Shown here: in pieces, positions 10,741 through 22,486 of the stretch
How positions within the stretch are numbered: position 1 is the first letter of the stretch
Layout of the letters: each line of letters starts with the position of its first letter
Assembly: GCA_907163345.1 (NCBI GenBank)
Contig: CAJQUN010001097.1
Location: 43,364-107,363, forward strand
Direction: 5' to 3'
Length of the DNA stretch: 64,000 nucleotides
Origin: Haberlea rhodopensis
Taxonomy: Eukaryota; Streptophyta; Magnoliopsida; Lamiales; Gesneriaceae
Position numbers and translations under genes: made by a program
Notes under the pieces: model-generated
What the model was told of the DNA's origin: nothing
The model's database searches: none
What the model saw: the letters and a program-made list of their open reading frames with translations, nothing else

Positions 10741-10781
10741 CTGTACCTGTCATCACACATATTTATTGTTGGTACCCAATC

Positions 10782-12733
10782 CTATTTGGGTCCAGAACGG
10801 ATTAGCCCTTTGGGAACCCACACCTGTATCAGCTTTAGTGGCTTGTGTGTGTAGGGTGTGCTATGTGCTGGTCTGTTTCGATGTTGTTGTGATAATGTGT
10901 GCGCTGTGAAAACCTTTGATTTTCATAAGGTAGTCTATATCTTCGTTGAATCGGTTTTGAGTTATAGTAATTGCATTGTCTTCCTTGCCTTCGATCTTGC
11001 ATTTTTGAATTTGGTCTCACAGACACAAATCTTGCTGGTGCCTTATCGTTGGCTTGGTCGACATAACCAATCCCTTTTCTCAAATTTTGATTTACGTAAG
11101 AGACTCCTGTTTGAATCTTAGGTGCTTCAGTTTCATATACTGTGCTGGATTTAACAAATGTCATTTGTTTGACTTGATTCTTTACCAGCAACAGCTCAGA
11201 CTCATCTTTGGTGCATTCTTTGGTGTCAAAGCCTATGCCGGTGAAATCACCGACATTTCTTTGAGCTTCTTGTAATTCTTCCAATGATGTTCTGGATTTT
11301 GTCCATGTTTTGAATATATGTGAGAGCTTAGCATTTTGTGTGCTAATTCTCTTATTTTCTTCATGGAGCTGATCATAAGAGATTTTCAGCTTATTCAGCT
11401 CGATCTGGAGATTTTTGCACTCACCCTGCTCAGAGCAGCTTGGTTTGTTGTGCTCATCCATTTGAGTACTGATTTTGGCTTTATTCTTCTCAAATGATTC
11501 AGCTAAGATCCTATAATCATTTGCCATGTCTTGCAGTGCGGACATGAGCTCTTCTCGAGTAAAATCATTTGATTCAAATTCAAATACCTCATCTGTCTGA
11601 CTCATTTCTTCATCTGCCATCAGACATTGAACCTCTTCTTCGCTTTCGCTGGAAGAATATTCAGAGCTGTCTGAATCGGAATCAGTCTGAGCCCATTTGC
11701 TGTTTCCTTCCTCAGCAACTAAGACTTTTTGGGATTTTCCATGATTCTTGCGGTCTTTGTGGTGCTTCTTCTTTCTATCATCACGATGCTTCTCTTTCCT
11801 TTCTTCTTTCTTCGGTCTGGTGCAATCTGCAATAAAGTGTCCGGTCTTACCACAATTGTAGCAAGCCTGATCGTTAACAGTATCATCTTTTCTTGATTTA
11901 TAATGATAAGAGGGTTTGAAGTTCCTCTTATTTTTAGACATAAATTTACCGAATTTCTTTATAAATAATGACATAGCATCGTTACTCATCTGTTCAGCAG
12001 ATCGGTCTGATGTTGAAGCGATCTGGTCTGGGATGGCTGCCAGGGCCTTGTTGGGTTGAGAGATGAATGGCTCTGCTTCACCTCTGCTTATTAGTTCAAA
12101 CTCATAGGCCTTGAGGTCTGCAAACAGATCATGAAGTTCAACCTTGTTAAGGTCTTTTGATTCCCTCATGGCAATGGTCTTTACATCCCATTCCTTTGGC
12201 AGAGCTCTCATTACTTTCAGAGCGATCTCTCTGTTAGGATATTCCTTCCCCAGACCATTCAGTTCATTTATGATGCTGGTGACTCTTTCATCAAACTCAT
12301 TTAGAGTTTCACCACTTTTCATCTTTATGCTCTCAAATCTTTGAAGAGCCACAGTTAACTTGTTTTATTTGGTCTGGTCGTTGCCTTCACATAGCTGTGC
12401 TATCTTCTCCCAAATTTCTTTGGCAGTAGAGCACATTTTGATTTTGCTGAACATGTTCTTGTCCAAAGTTTTGAACAAGATGTCTTTGGCCACATTGTCG
12501 AGGTTTGCTTTCTTTCTATCCTCATTCGTCCAGAGGGATCTGTCTTTTTCTACCATTTGTGGTTCTCCACTGGTAGTGACGACTGCTGTATTTATTTTTA
12601 GGATCTTCATTGGTCCATCGGTGATAACGAACCACATGTCGTCATCCTGAGCTGCCAGGTGAGCTTGCATTCTGATTCTCCAGTCATCATAATCTTCTTT
12701 TGAGAACATGGGGATTTTGTTGAATGATGCCAT
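10782..12733 (-). pseudogene. Copia A gag with CCHC zinc knuckle, interrupted
   Basis: Translation most likely starts at ATG 12733-12731 (MASFNKIPMFSKEDYDDW), 36 nt inside the primer binding site; the preceding in-frame Met at 12781 overlaps the site and is unlikely. The gag core runs through WEKIAQLCEG, hits an in-frame TAA at 12367-12365, and continues in the same frame from 12364 with the UBN2-type core (ALQRFESIKMKSGETLNEF). A CCHC knuckle, CYNCGKTGHFIADC, follows at about 11820-11860, then Lys-rich, acidic and coiled-coil segments to a TAA at 10835. A short conserved tail (IQVWVPKGLI) lies one frame over and ends at an amber codon at 10784-10782. Long gag with a coiled-coil C-terminus is usual for Sireviruses. 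Confidence 0.88.
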
Positions 12734-12768
12734 CAGCTTAATATTCTTTGTGCTGATTAAGATGACCT

Positions 12769-12780
12769 GCTCTGATACCA
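12769..12780 (-). promoter_or_regulatory. Primer binding site of copia A (initiator tRNA-Met)
   Basis: The minus strand reads TGGTATCAGAGC two bases after the end of the 5' LTR, complementary to the initiator tRNA-Met 3' end as in most plant copia elements. Confidence 0.9.
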
Positions 12781-12782
12781 CT

Positions 12783-13957
12783 TGTTAGGATCGGTCCGGA
12801 GTGTTTAGAGGGGGGGGGGGGGGGGGGGTGAATGAACACTCCTTACAAAATTTATCCCTTGTGAATTCTTTCTGATTAGTGAAAGAAATCTGTTACTTAA
12901 TCAACTCTTTGAACAGAACAGACCACTAATAAGTAAGTGCGGAAACGGTCTGCTCTTGTATAAGTAAGAACAGCTCGATGGCTAAGTGCAGAATGATAAG
13001 ACACAGGATATGTTTCTGGAAGTTCGAAGGTGGTGTAATCCTTCTACGTCTCCCCTTCTTCCAATTAAGGAAGGTTTATACTAGAAGACTTTGATTTATA
13101 CAATCCTGTTGTACAAACCCTATTCAGGCTGGATTTACCTCACTACCAGTCTGAAACTCCTAGTCACTCAACCTGCTCAGACACACTCTGTCTGACAGTT
13201 ACAATATGTTGCTCACTTCTATTTTTCAATACACAATGCGCACAGTGATCCTACAATGATCAAATGTTACAAAATAATTGCGCTTAAATGAATAACTTCA
13301 GCTCGAAAGCTTCTGTACTTTGTAAGCGTGTGCTGTTTAGCTTTCTTGTATATTTTTCAATTGATCAGCGTGAGTTGTAGAGTCAAGAGTCCTTTGTATC
13401 TGTTTGTTGCATCCTTTTATAGTTGAAGGTGGCAACGGCATTGTTTCCCTTAATGTGCAGCTATGACTCTTTTTAGACTCTGAGAAAGCTACAGTCTTCT
13501 TCTTCAGGATACTTGCCGTTCTGGTATATGCTTTCGGCGACTGTCAGGTAAGCTCTTCTTTGTCTTCTTACCTATTATGGCAATCTTCAGTCTTGGTCCT
13601 TTGTAGCATTAATTGCAGCATTAAATGCTGCAATAAATATCCGTTGATGATTCGGACTGAGAAGCCATCCTTTATGTATCCTTGACTGCTCTGATCTGAT
13701 AAAGGTTGAGATCGATCTGAAGCATCGATCTAGTCATTCTGGAATCCATCGATTCGGTCTGATATGTACTATTCTTTATCAGTTTGCTCTGATATGTCCG
13801 ATCGATCTGGTATGCCTAATTTCCATCGATCCGGTCTGAAATGCTTTGCCATCTTGCTCTGTTGAGTCCGATTGATCTGGTCAATCTGATTTCTATCGAT
13901 CCGCTCTGAACTGTTTTGTCATCTTTAAAATCTCATCGATAAGGTCCGGAACTAACA
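12783..13957 (-). repeat. 5' LTR of copia A
   Basis: 1,175-bp partner of the LTR at 3263-4435, with TG...CA ends and a 19-G run at 12810-12828. Differences seen by eye include single-base changes at the positions matching 3457, 4165 and 4232 and 1-bp indels. It should carry the promoter of the element. Confidence 0.93.
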
Positions 13958-14324
13958 ATTAGTATCATTATTGTAAATGTTTCATACCAATACCATTTGT
14001 AATTAGTATCAAAATTATATATGTTCCATACCAATTTCATATGTAATTAGTATCGTTAGATAATCAGATTCAATCAATTAAAATGACATTATCTTATTTG
14101 TGGTCCCATCGAGTTTGATGAAATAATGGGGTAAGTTTTGTAAGATTAATGACATGCGACCTAGAAAATTTTCACTAGATATACCCACACGTTGAACTCG
14201 ACATAGAAATTGCTAATGATTCATATGAATATAGAGAGTCAATGGCAACTTAAAATGTTCAAACTCTCCCCTCCCCCTTACATTTCATTGTAGCTTTTGT
14301 TGAGCTAATTATATTCTCAATATT
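13958..14324. other. Remainder of element E LTR and unassigned AT-rich DNA
   Basis: 13958-13962 is the right copy of the copia A target duplication (ATTAG). 13963-14056 continues the tandem array left of copia A. Between about 14057 and 14324 I find no recognisable feature and could not place the LTR edge. Confidence 0.6.
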
Positions 14325-15990
14325 ATGATGACATCTTCTTTTACTAGAGGTCGTGGCGGTCGAGCTCCTTCAATTCCACCTACCGTACAAGAAAATTTCA
14401 ATTTTTTTTGCCGAATTCGATGATGCTTTCGATGTTGAAGAAGCGGAACACGTTGTAGAATCTGCCGCAGTCCAAAATCCGGCGCCCAGCGGGTCATCCA
14501 CAACTTCCACCGCTGCGAGTCGTTCATTTAACCGTCCCAAAAGAAGCAAGGTTTGGGATCATTTTGATATGGTTACAAAACCAGGAATGAGTGAATCTTC
14601 TGTTGTTTGTAAAATTTGTAAAACGACCTATAATTATAAAATAGACGGTTCCGCCGGAGGTACTGAACCTTTAAGAAACATTTAGTTAAAAAGCATAATT
14701 TTGTCGAGGTTACTCTATAACCTATAGGTAGGAAACCAACTCAACAACAAATTAATCCTCAAACTGGCACAAATTTTATTTTAACACGTGCAATAAACCG
14801 CATGTCACTAGTTCACTTTGTTATTAGATATGGAGTTCCTTTTTGTTATCTCAACAAGACGGCTTTGTTGAATTTGCTTCTTATATCCAACCTGGTTTTA
14901 AACATATTTCTAGACACACTTAGAATAAATTGTATGGATGTTTTGTTGAATATCATCGATCTTTAATTGAGAATCTTGCTACTATAAACTGCAGAGTTAG
15001 TTTCACAACTGATATTTGGACGAACATTAAACAACTTTCATTTCTTTTTGTTATTTGTCAGTGGATTGATGATAATTGGAGAATGAAAAAACGAATTTTA
15101 TCACTTGATGAAATACGTTCTTCTCACACTGGTATCTTGATTGCTAGATATATTGTTAACATTTGTAGGTCTATGGAATTGCAGATAAAATCTTTCTATT
15201 ATACTTGACAACGCATCAAATAATACATCGGCTGTACGTGGTCTAAAAGTACAATTATAACCAATATTGATGGTGTTTTTTTTCCATGTTAGATGTGCAT
15301 GTCGTATAATTAACTTAGTTGTAAAAGTTGGTTATGAAGATTTTGAACATAATAGCATTACAAAACTTAAAAATTGTTGTCAATGGATACATCTATCACG
15401 AATTAACGTGAATGTGAACATACTTGTAACTCAAGGTCTTAGGTATACTCTTTTCCCACCACCCATAGAAACTAGATGGAATACTTTACATCGCATGTTA
15501 GAACTTATGTTACCTTATGAGGAAGTTTTAATTGTTTTCTACAATAATTATCAAATGCCTGACAGTGATGATAGTTATTTATTGTGTCCTACTGATTGGG
15601 CTTTTGTTACTCAATGTACTGCTTTGTTATCTACTTTTAAGAAAGCAACCTATCGTTTTTTTAGAGTTTTTTATCCGACTTCTCTTTATTTTCTTCCCCT
15701 TGTATTTAATATGTTTTGAAAATTTATTGAATTTAGAGAAATAGATGATTTGGAACAATTTTTTCAACTTATGGAGGCAAAATTTAAAAAAAATATTGGG
15801 AAAATATTCCACATGTTCACTACATTTCTACACTTTTAGATCCTAGTCAAGGAATGGACTCCTTTGATACTTTTTTTTAAATATAAATCTCAATTTTTGA
15901 AGAAGAATGTTGACGATCAGAAGACATCAATCAGACATTATCTCCAAATATGTTTGCAATGTATCATTCTGAACAGGTACAATGATCATC
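14325..15990 (+). pseudogene. hAT-superfamily transposase remnant (BED finger, Ac-like)
   Basis: Several frames together read as a decayed hAT transposase. Starting from MTSSFTRGRGGRAP near 14328 there is a BED-type zinc finger around 14545-14705 (SKVWDHFDM, VVCKICKTTYNY, then a His pair reached only after a one-base slip). Next comes the transposase core at 14930-15208 (RVSFTTDIWTN, QWIDDNWRMKKRIL) and 15275-15719 (HVRCACRIINLVV, ETRWNTLHRML). The region near 15790-15860 matches the next block (YISTLLDPSQ). Stops and frameshifts are many, so it is dead. I found no terminal inverted repeats; the 3' part, including the C-terminal dimerisation domain, seems replaced by LINE sequence. Confidence 0.8.
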
Positions 15991-16016
15991 ATCACAGAGA
16001 GGACAAGAGGAAGAAG

Positions 16017-17105
16017 ACACTACCCAGTCAAGAAGTGGATGGATTATCCATACCATTAGAAAGGATTCAACAAGCAGATCAATTGGTGTGGCATTATACT
16101 AAAAACGGACAATTTTCAGTTCGTAGCGCTTATCAATTGGCACAACGTATGGCGAAGAAAAATAAGGCATCGGTTGTATCTACGTCAGATACAAGAGAGC
16201 AAGGGGGTTGGAAGTTCATTTGGCATGCGAGTATACCAAATAAGATTAAACTTTTTATTTGGAGAGTATGTCGAATGCTATTCCGACATTACATGCGTTG
16301 CATAGTCGACATGTGGTTGAGGAAAATCGACGTGGTATTTGCCTGAACAAAACAAAATCGATACACGTGTTGAAGGATTGCTACTTTGCACGCCTTTGTT
16401 GGGCTTGCATTGCAGTACCACACCAATACATCTCCATTAGTGATTCAAATGCACTTGACTGACTACATCAGTTATGGCATCATTTAACGAGGGATCAATT
16501 CGAATTCGTAATGGTGGCAATTTGGAATGCTCGAAACAAAAGGGTACGAGATGAATTTTCTTACGATGATGCTGGTTGCATGGAGTTTGCAAGAGACTAC
16601 CAAGCACAATTTAGAAACACAACATGTACCAATATTGAAGTTCCTCTAAACCGAATCCCAGTTCAATGGCAGCAACCCTTAACTGATGTTATCTAAATCA
16701 TTTGTGATGCAGCAATTTGTAACAATGGTTCTTCAGCTGGTTTGGGGGCAATGGTGGAAGCAATAACACTACGAGAAGGCGTTGAATTGATACAACGAAA
16801 GCAGTGGTCAAGAATTGTTCTGGAGAGTGATTGTGCAAATGTTATTCAAGCTGTGAATTCTCTACAAGTAGATTTATCTTATATTGGCCCAATCATTTTA
16901 GATGTTCAAAGATTGAAAGTCAATTTCACCTCATTCATGTCAAGTTGTGTTCAAAGAACAGGAAATGAAGCGGCACATCTTCTAGCTAAAAATGCATTTG
17001 TTACAAATTCTGGCTTCTCAGATTATCCGAGTATTATTCATATTGTTGTAATGCCCTAAATTGTTTGTTGTTTGATATATCTACCATTGTCTTCTGAAAA
17101 AAAAA
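16017..17105 (+). pseudogene. 5'-truncated LINE (non-LTR) 3' end with RNase H-like domain
   Basis: The translated pieces match the C-terminal part of plant L1-type LINE ORF2. A zf-RVT segment (LVWHYTKNGQFSVRSAYQLA, WKFIWHASIPNKIKLFIWRVC) is followed after a frameshift by NAIPTLHALHSRHVVEE, and then by an RNase H-like domain at 16742-17059 (LESDCANVIQAVNSL, RTGNEAAHLLAKNA). In-frame stops and at least one frameshift inactivate it. A 9-A run at 17097-17105, 40 bp after the stop, is consistent with the poly-A end of a target-primed insertion. I could not identify target duplications, so the 5' edge is approximate. Confidence 0.75.
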
Positions 17106-17198
17106 TCTGAATACACAGTTCCACCAAATCTCATTAATTTTGTAACAATATAATATAATTACTAAAAGATATGCTTAAACATTGTGAAGTTAAATTTT
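17106..17198. other. Short spacer ending in SINE target duplication
   Basis: No gene. 17185-17198 is the left copy of the 14-bp duplication TGAAGTTAAATTTT that flanks the SINE. Confidence 0.6.
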
Positions 17199-17413
17199 TT
17201 TTAACGACGGAGAACCCACAACAGATACCATTTTGGGTGTGCATTGGGTAAACCATCGGGCTGACGCAATAGCTTCCAAACCACGTCAGTCATGTAAACC
17301 ATATGAGGTAAGCCCGACGCGACATGTTCGACCGAGAAAGTGTTCGTAGGGGGAATCAAACTCGTGACAAAGGCATTTGCACTCACCTACTCGACCACCC
17401 CACGAGAGGCACA
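17199..17413 (-). mobile_element. tRNA-derived SINE (Au-SINE-like) with target duplication
   Basis: On the minus strand the element begins TGTGCCTCTCGTGGGG and carries a pol III A box (TGGTCGAGTAGG) and a B box-like word (GAGTTTGATTCCC) about 30 bp later. It then has a tRNA-unrelated body and ends GGGTTCTCCGTCGTTAAAAAAAA. Both sides carry the same 14-bp sequence, TGAAGTTAAATTTT (17185-17198 and 17414-17427), the mark of LINE-dependent insertion. Length is about 215 bp. The frame readable across it is not a gene. The likeness to the Au family is from memory and needs an alignment. Confidence 0.85.
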
Positions 17414-17521
17414 TGAAGTTAAATTTTAATTTCACGGTCGTGTAGCTTATAATAAATATGTGATAGGTGCAAAAATGATCTATACACTATATGTTATTTG
17501 ATTTGAAATTATCAATGATTC

Positions 17522-17992
17522 TGTGATATCCCGCCCCAACGGGTCGCCTGCCGTGTTCAATTCCTTGAACACAAGGCTTCACTCAATTCAAAAATTAGTA
17601 ATCAAGTCGAAATTTTATTTAGCGGAAACGGTCCAATTTCATAATGAAATAAAATGTGTTAACTTAGTAAATTTTTACTTTGACTTCTAAAAAAAATGGG
17701 CAGAGTTTCCTCTTAATTGCATCATGTGATCAACCAAATCACTCCATTAAACATCAATAATCATCCCAATAACAATTATAAACCACAATCCTCAAAATAA
17801 AGCTAAAACATAATAAAATCGAATTTATGTCCTCAAATAGACAAACTTAGAGTTCTAAAAATAATTATACTTTATCATTCTTCTAAACATGCTCCTCGTC
17901 CGTCTCATCAATGTTCTCGACACTATCTGTAATATGTCACATGGTAAATGTGAGTTGCAGCAAAATATTTGGCAAAAACAGTAAAACATCAT
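17522..17992 (+). mobile_element. Ty3-type LTR fragment, cut by Athila A
   Basis: It starts TGTGATATCCCGCCCC, an edge close to those of the Ty3 LTRs at 18308 and 24537, and stops abruptly where the Athila A LTR begins at 17993. The other half is not visible in the window, presumably lost with the deletion at about 26495. Confidence 0.5.
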
Positions 17993-19046
17993 TGATGTGA
18001 CTAGAAATAGACACATCTTTTGCGCTTAATTGTCTAGGATTTGGTAGGTTTTGATGGATAATTCGATATATGTGCTACCTAATTGTATGTTTGTATAGTT
18101 GTAGGTGAAATCGAAGAAATCAAGCTAAAAAAGCGTATAATGACCAATGAAAGCTTGGGAGATGATAAGGACTCAAGGTGATCAAGAAAAAAAGGCTAAA
18201 AAGGTAATTTTGGAGAAGAGATCGATCGCATGGAAGAGGGGATCGATCGCCTTTGGACAGAAAGTTGAGCAACAAATTTTACGAGCTAGCGATCAATCGC
18301 TACAATTTGTGATGTCCCCGAAATAATTAATCGTGTTTAAGGCATTAATTGTGTTCATATGTTTAAATATGATTTATTTATGGTGGTAATTGCCTTATGT
18401 GTTAGAATTAATTGCCATGTGGAAATGCTTGGTCATGTGGGCTGGTAGAGCATTTCAGGGTGCATGTTGTGCGTGTTGGGGAAAATTGCTATTAGCATGA
18501 TTTATTTGCCATGGTTAGCAATTATTTGGAAAGCATGAGTTTAATTGATATTTTGGTGCATTTTGGATTAATGCTTTTAAAATATCATGTTGGGGTGTTT
18601 TATACACCATGGATTTGTGGATACATTTTAATTTAACTTAAACCCTTTATACCCCCACCTTTACCAAATCATTTTACCTTTACCAAATTACACCACCCAA
18701 ACCCTCCTTTCCCTCATTTTCGAGTTTGTGCTTAAGGGTAAAGGAAATCCTTCCAAAAATCTTGATTTGTGGAGTTTATTGGGAGATTTGAGGTCCCCAA
18801 GAGGTATGGATACCTCATTGTTGATTTTGTAAGGTTTTATTTAAGTTTTGTATGGTTTTGAAGGGTTTTAAAATGGGTTTGTGTTGGGTTGTTGTGGTTT
18901 TGGTTGAGGGTTGGATTTATGTTTGTTTTGAGGTGTATTTTGAAGGTTTATGTTGTTATTTATGTTGTTGGTTTGATGGTTTAAGTGTTGGTATGGATTG
19001 GAAGGAATTTTTGGTGCAAAAATGGTGAAAATCGTGTGTCTGTGCG

Positions 19047-19257
19047 AGGCGATCGACCGCCTGAAGAGAGGCGACCGATCGCCTAAGGGCAGTAGGCAAA
19101 GTGCAGGGCAGGCGATCGATCGCCTAAAATGAGGCGACCGATCGCCGAGAGGCAGTAGCCAATCCAAGGGTTAGGCGATCTATCGCCATGTTTTAAGCGA
19201 TTGATCGCCGCGAAGAAAAATTTGAGGCGATCGATCGCCTCAGTGAAGCGATCGATC
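19047..19257. repeat. Palindrome cluster GGCGATCGATCGCC in solo LTR 1
   Basis: At least eight copies or one- to two-base variants (GGCGATCGACCGCC, GGCGACCGATCGCC, GGCGATCTATCGCC) occur in about 210 bp, with irregular spacing of 10-40 bp. A perfect 14-bp copy is at 19226-19239. The word GGCAGTAG appears twice (19088 and 19151). Confidence 0.9.
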
Positions 19258-19802
19258 GCCAGCTGTGGAATTTTGAAAAATGATTTCTTTGTGGAATTTT
19301 TGGTATTTGGCTATTGTTTAGCTTCTAATATTGATTTGTGTGGTTGTGTAGAACCACCCCAGGTGCCAACAACATCGAGGAGATAAAGTTCTCCAACTTC
19401 TCCACTTTTGGGAATTAAGGTACGTAGTGAGACGTACGAGCATCGGACGGTAAAATGTGTTACGCTTTCGATTATGTATTGTGTATACCGTGGATAGTGA
19501 ATCCTTATATGTGGTGATTTATGTGAAATGATAGTGATATATCGTGATAATGGAATCAACTATTGTGTTTGATTATTGTGGTAGAATTGATGAATGTTCC
19601 GGTAGCCTTTATCTCCGAGCGAGGGAGGTACTTGCCGCTGTCATATGAAGCGATGGTAGTATGATATTTGCCGCTGTCATGTCTAAGCGAGGTAGCATGC
19701 CGCTGTCATTGTCGAAGCGAGGGATATCATATGATGCCGCTATATGTCGAAGCGAGGGGTCCTAAAATTCCGCTGTTGTATTGGGACCGGAACAGTCACA
19801 AT

Positions 19803-19908
19803 TCTAGTGATTAATGTGGAATATAGTGATTAATGTGGAATATTGTGATTAATGTGGAATATAGTGATTAATGTGGAATATTGTGATTAATGTGGAATAT
19901 TGTGATTA
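19803..19908 (+). repeat. Short tandem repeat in solo LTR 1
   Basis: Six near-identical copies of a unit AGTGATTAATGTGGAATAT (T/A variants), about 17-20 bp each. Confidence 0.85.
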
Positions 19909-21580
19909 TAACGGGAACGTGATATCGATCATTACCTTGTGAGCTAATGATTTTGTGCATGAGTTTATGAAACAGGAACAACAAAGGAAGTGTGCTAATG
20001 TGGTGAATCAGGCAGCATATATACATATATATCTCATGCAACTATTTACGTTATTTTGTTTGATTGTGTTGAATAGTGATGTATATGCTCATGGTGAGTT
20101 GTTCCTGTAGGTACACCTTGGATTTGGAGGGCTAGGGGCCGGGTTGAGGCAGTGAGCTTCGAAGAGCCTTGTGAATTAGGATACAGGATTTGGTATAGTC
20201 TCTGCTCTAGGAGTAGTGTAAATCTATAGTGTTAACATTCATTTGGGAATGTAATTAATTAGCTTCGAAGTTTTATTTTGGCCTGTAATCCTATTAGCTC
20301 ACGTATTAACCGGAACCATAAACTGTCTGTGATGCATGTTTAGCCCTATTTATATCTTGATTTCACCGTTAAGGAACTAGGGTCCTTACACAATTAGAGC
20401 GATCGATCACCAAAGTACACAGGAGAGCCAAGCGATCGATCTCAAGAAAGAGACAATCGATCGCCCGAAGAATTTCACCGAAAAAAATAAAGCTAGCAAT
20501 CGATTGCTAGCTTTAAGCGACCGATCGGTGCAGAGTCCAGAAAAATAAGGAAATTTAGAGTTTTACCATCTTTGGGAGGATTTTAACCTACTTGATATAC
20601 TCGAATTTATCAGCCTCCAAGCATCATAATTCAGACTAATATTAATAGTTTAGACTTAGAACAATAATTTACTTTGATGTTTTGAAGACGGATTGAAGGC
20701 TCGACACAAAGGTGGGATTGCAACCTCGATGCGTGGCGATTCTTCTAGTTTGTCTTAGTTTTTTTATGTTTTTCATATATTATTTATTTTTGCATTGATT
20801 ATGAGTAGTTAAACTCATCCTCTCGGTTGAGGAAGATAAAACCATTAGAGTTTAATTTATTCAAGAGATTGTTGTTTTAAATTGGTGATTTTTATTGAAT
20901 ATCATAAGTTTTTCTTGTGTTCTTGCCATGATTGTATTGTTGGTTGTTAGATTAGCTACCTAATAATTTTTCATACAATCTACTGCTAATTTTGATATCA
21001 AATCCGTAATTGTTTGATTAATTGAATCTGAGAAGCAACTAGGATTGATAATTATCTGCTGTTGAAGTTATTAAATTCCTAGGAAAACTTTTGACTAGAT
21101 TAAACATAACTGCTGTTGTTTATGTTGTTTAGCTTCACCAATCCTACTTGTTCATATGCTATCATTAGTTTAAATCTTAACTGTTGTTGTTAGGGTTGAC
21201 TAATCGATAAGAGTTAAATTTGGATGCTGTTTTCGATTTAACTAAACTTAAGGTGGGATATGAGTTAAATCTTCAATGGTGAATATTTCATGCATAAATA
21301 TTACATATGTGAGAAAATCGATAATGAGTAATCGAATTCCAATGGTAGCGTCGACCGAAACAAAGATCTCTCTGTAATTGATTTATTGCTATTTTATTCC
21401 AATCTTGCATCCTACATAATTTTAGATAATTGCTACTCTCAAATCCCCCCTATTTTGACACTTGTTAGTACGGAGATTCGTCATTCCCTGTGGGATCGAT
21501 CCCTACTTACACTGCTATATTAATTTGTTGTTAACTGAGAAGGGTTAATTTGTGCGTACATGATAAGCGCGACCAAATTT

Positions 21581-21597
21581 TGTCTCCACTGCCGGGG
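21581..21597 (+). promoter_or_regulatory. Degenerate primer binding site of Athila A (tRNA-Asp type)
   Basis: TGTCTCCACTGCCGGGG lies 5 bp after the LTR and differs at four positions from the tRNA-Asp-complementary TGGCGCCGTTGCCGGGG seen in Athila B at the same distance. It is therefore decayed. Confidence 0.8.
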
Positions 21598-21674
21598 AAG
21601 GCATTGTTATTTTTGTGCTAATTTTTGAATACTAGATATTGCTATTTGTCTTCCTATATTACTCTTGTTTGTTC

Positions 21675-22486
21675 ATGCATGCAAGGTATCATTCGGAGGA
21701 GGATAAACATCAATACGATTCTGAGATTGAACAAACCCTACATCGACGTAGGAGATATACTCGTAGGAGACAAGAAGAAGAAGAGATTAATATGGCGGAA
21801 AACTAGAGTTTGAGACAGCTGGCGAATCCTACCTTGGATCAGCAGCCCCTTTGCATTAATTTTCCTACTCTTGCTACTAATATCAATTTTGAATTAAAAT
21901 CTGGTTTAAGACATCTGTTACCCTCGTTTCATGGTCTTGCAGGTGAAGATCCTCACAAGCACTTGATGGAATTCCACGTGGTATGCACTACTATGAAGCC
22001 TGCTGGCGTAACGGAGGAGCAAATCAAACTGAGAGCCTTTCCATTATCTCTAAAGGATGCTGCTAAAGATTGACTATTCTACCTACCCTCCGGATCTATC
22101 ACCACGTGGACGGATTTGCAAAGAGTCTTCATTGAGAAGTACTTTCCAGTATCAAGGGCGACTAACATAAGGAAGGAGATCTATGGTGTGAAGCAGTACC
22201 ACGAGGAGTCGCTGCATGAGTATTTGGAGCAGTTTAAGAAGTTGTGTGCAAGCTGCCCACAACATCAGATAAGTGAACACCTTTTTAATTCAATATGTCT
22301 ATGAAGGTTTACTTTCTAGTGACAGGAACTTAGTGGATGCGGCAATGAGCTTTTATCGACAAGACAGCAGAGGAGGCAATGAACTTGATAGCAAACATGG
22401 CGGCCAACTCCCAGCAATTTGGACATGTTCGCCATGGACAACCGACAAGAAAAGAGGTAAACGTATCCAATCTAGAGCAACAATTG
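21675..22486 (+). pseudogene. Athila A gag, truncated and broken
   Basis: From ATG 21675 the frame reads MHARYHSEEDKHQYDSEIEQ and passes two stops (TAG at 21805, TGA at 22071) and a frameshift near 22285. Conserved Athila/Tat gag blocks are clear: QPLCINFPTLA, HLLPSFHGLAGEDPHKHLME, KLRAFPLSLKDAAKD, TDLQRVFIEKYFP, KKLCASCPQHQISEH. They correspond block by block to the intact gag of Athila B (42068-43474), so this is an older copy of the same family. It is cut off at 22486 by the insertion of element D, and the remainder of this Athila does not reappear downstream. Confidence 0.88.

Larger units (their letters stand above)
3263..13957 (-). mobile_element. Copia A: full-length Sirevirus-like Ty1/copia retrotransposon
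   Basis: A complete element of 10,695 bp bounded by TG...CA and by a 5-bp target duplication ATTAG (3258-3262 and 13958-13962). LTRs are 3263-4435 (3' LTR) and 12783-13957 (5' LTR). On the minus strand the order is PBS, gag, protease, integrase, reverse transcriptase, RNase H, envelope-like ORF and polypurine tract. The integrase-before-RT order places it in Ty1/copia; a long gag with a zinc knuckle plus an extra ORF after pol fit the Sirevirus clade. The two LTRs differ by roughly five substitutions and a few 1-bp indels by eye, so the insertion is recent. Gag has one stop and pol two frameshifts, so this copy is probably not autonomous, unless some breaks are sequencing indels. Confidence 0.92.
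18308..20390 (+). mobile_element. Ty3 solo LTR 1 (nested in Athila A LTR)
   Basis: 2,083 bp, TGTGATGTCCCCGAAA to AGGGTCCTTACA, flanked by the 5-bp duplication CAATT (18303-18307, 20391-20395) with no internal region, hence a solo LTR left by LTR-LTR recombination. It holds a palindrome cluster at 19047-19257, a degenerate GCCGCTGTCAT/AAGCGAGG repeat at 19610-19775 and six short direct repeats of GATTAATGTGGAATA at 19805-19905. It is the same family as 60744-62788. Length and end sequences fit Tekay/Del-type chromovirus LTRs. Confidence 0.92.
17993..21575 (+). repeat. 5' LTR of Athila A (contains a nested solo LTR)
   Basis: Starts TGATGTGACTAGAAATAG and ends GATAAGCGCGACCA, matching edge to edge the LTRs of Athila B on the opposite strand (38082-39575, 43569-45081). 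Without the nested solo LTR and its extra target copy the length is about 1,495 bp, the same as in Athila B. Palindrome-type repeats (GATCGATCGC variants) lie at about 18221-18300 and 20397-20530 on either side of the nested element. Confidence 0.85.

Noticed and set aside
17201..17386. 61-residue minus-strand ORF
   Set aside because: Lies wholly inside the SINE; no protein similarity.
19047..19257. CRISPR-like array
   Set aside because: The repeats are 12-14-bp palindromes with irregular 8-40-bp gaps inside an LTR of a plant element; no constant spacer length and no cas genes.
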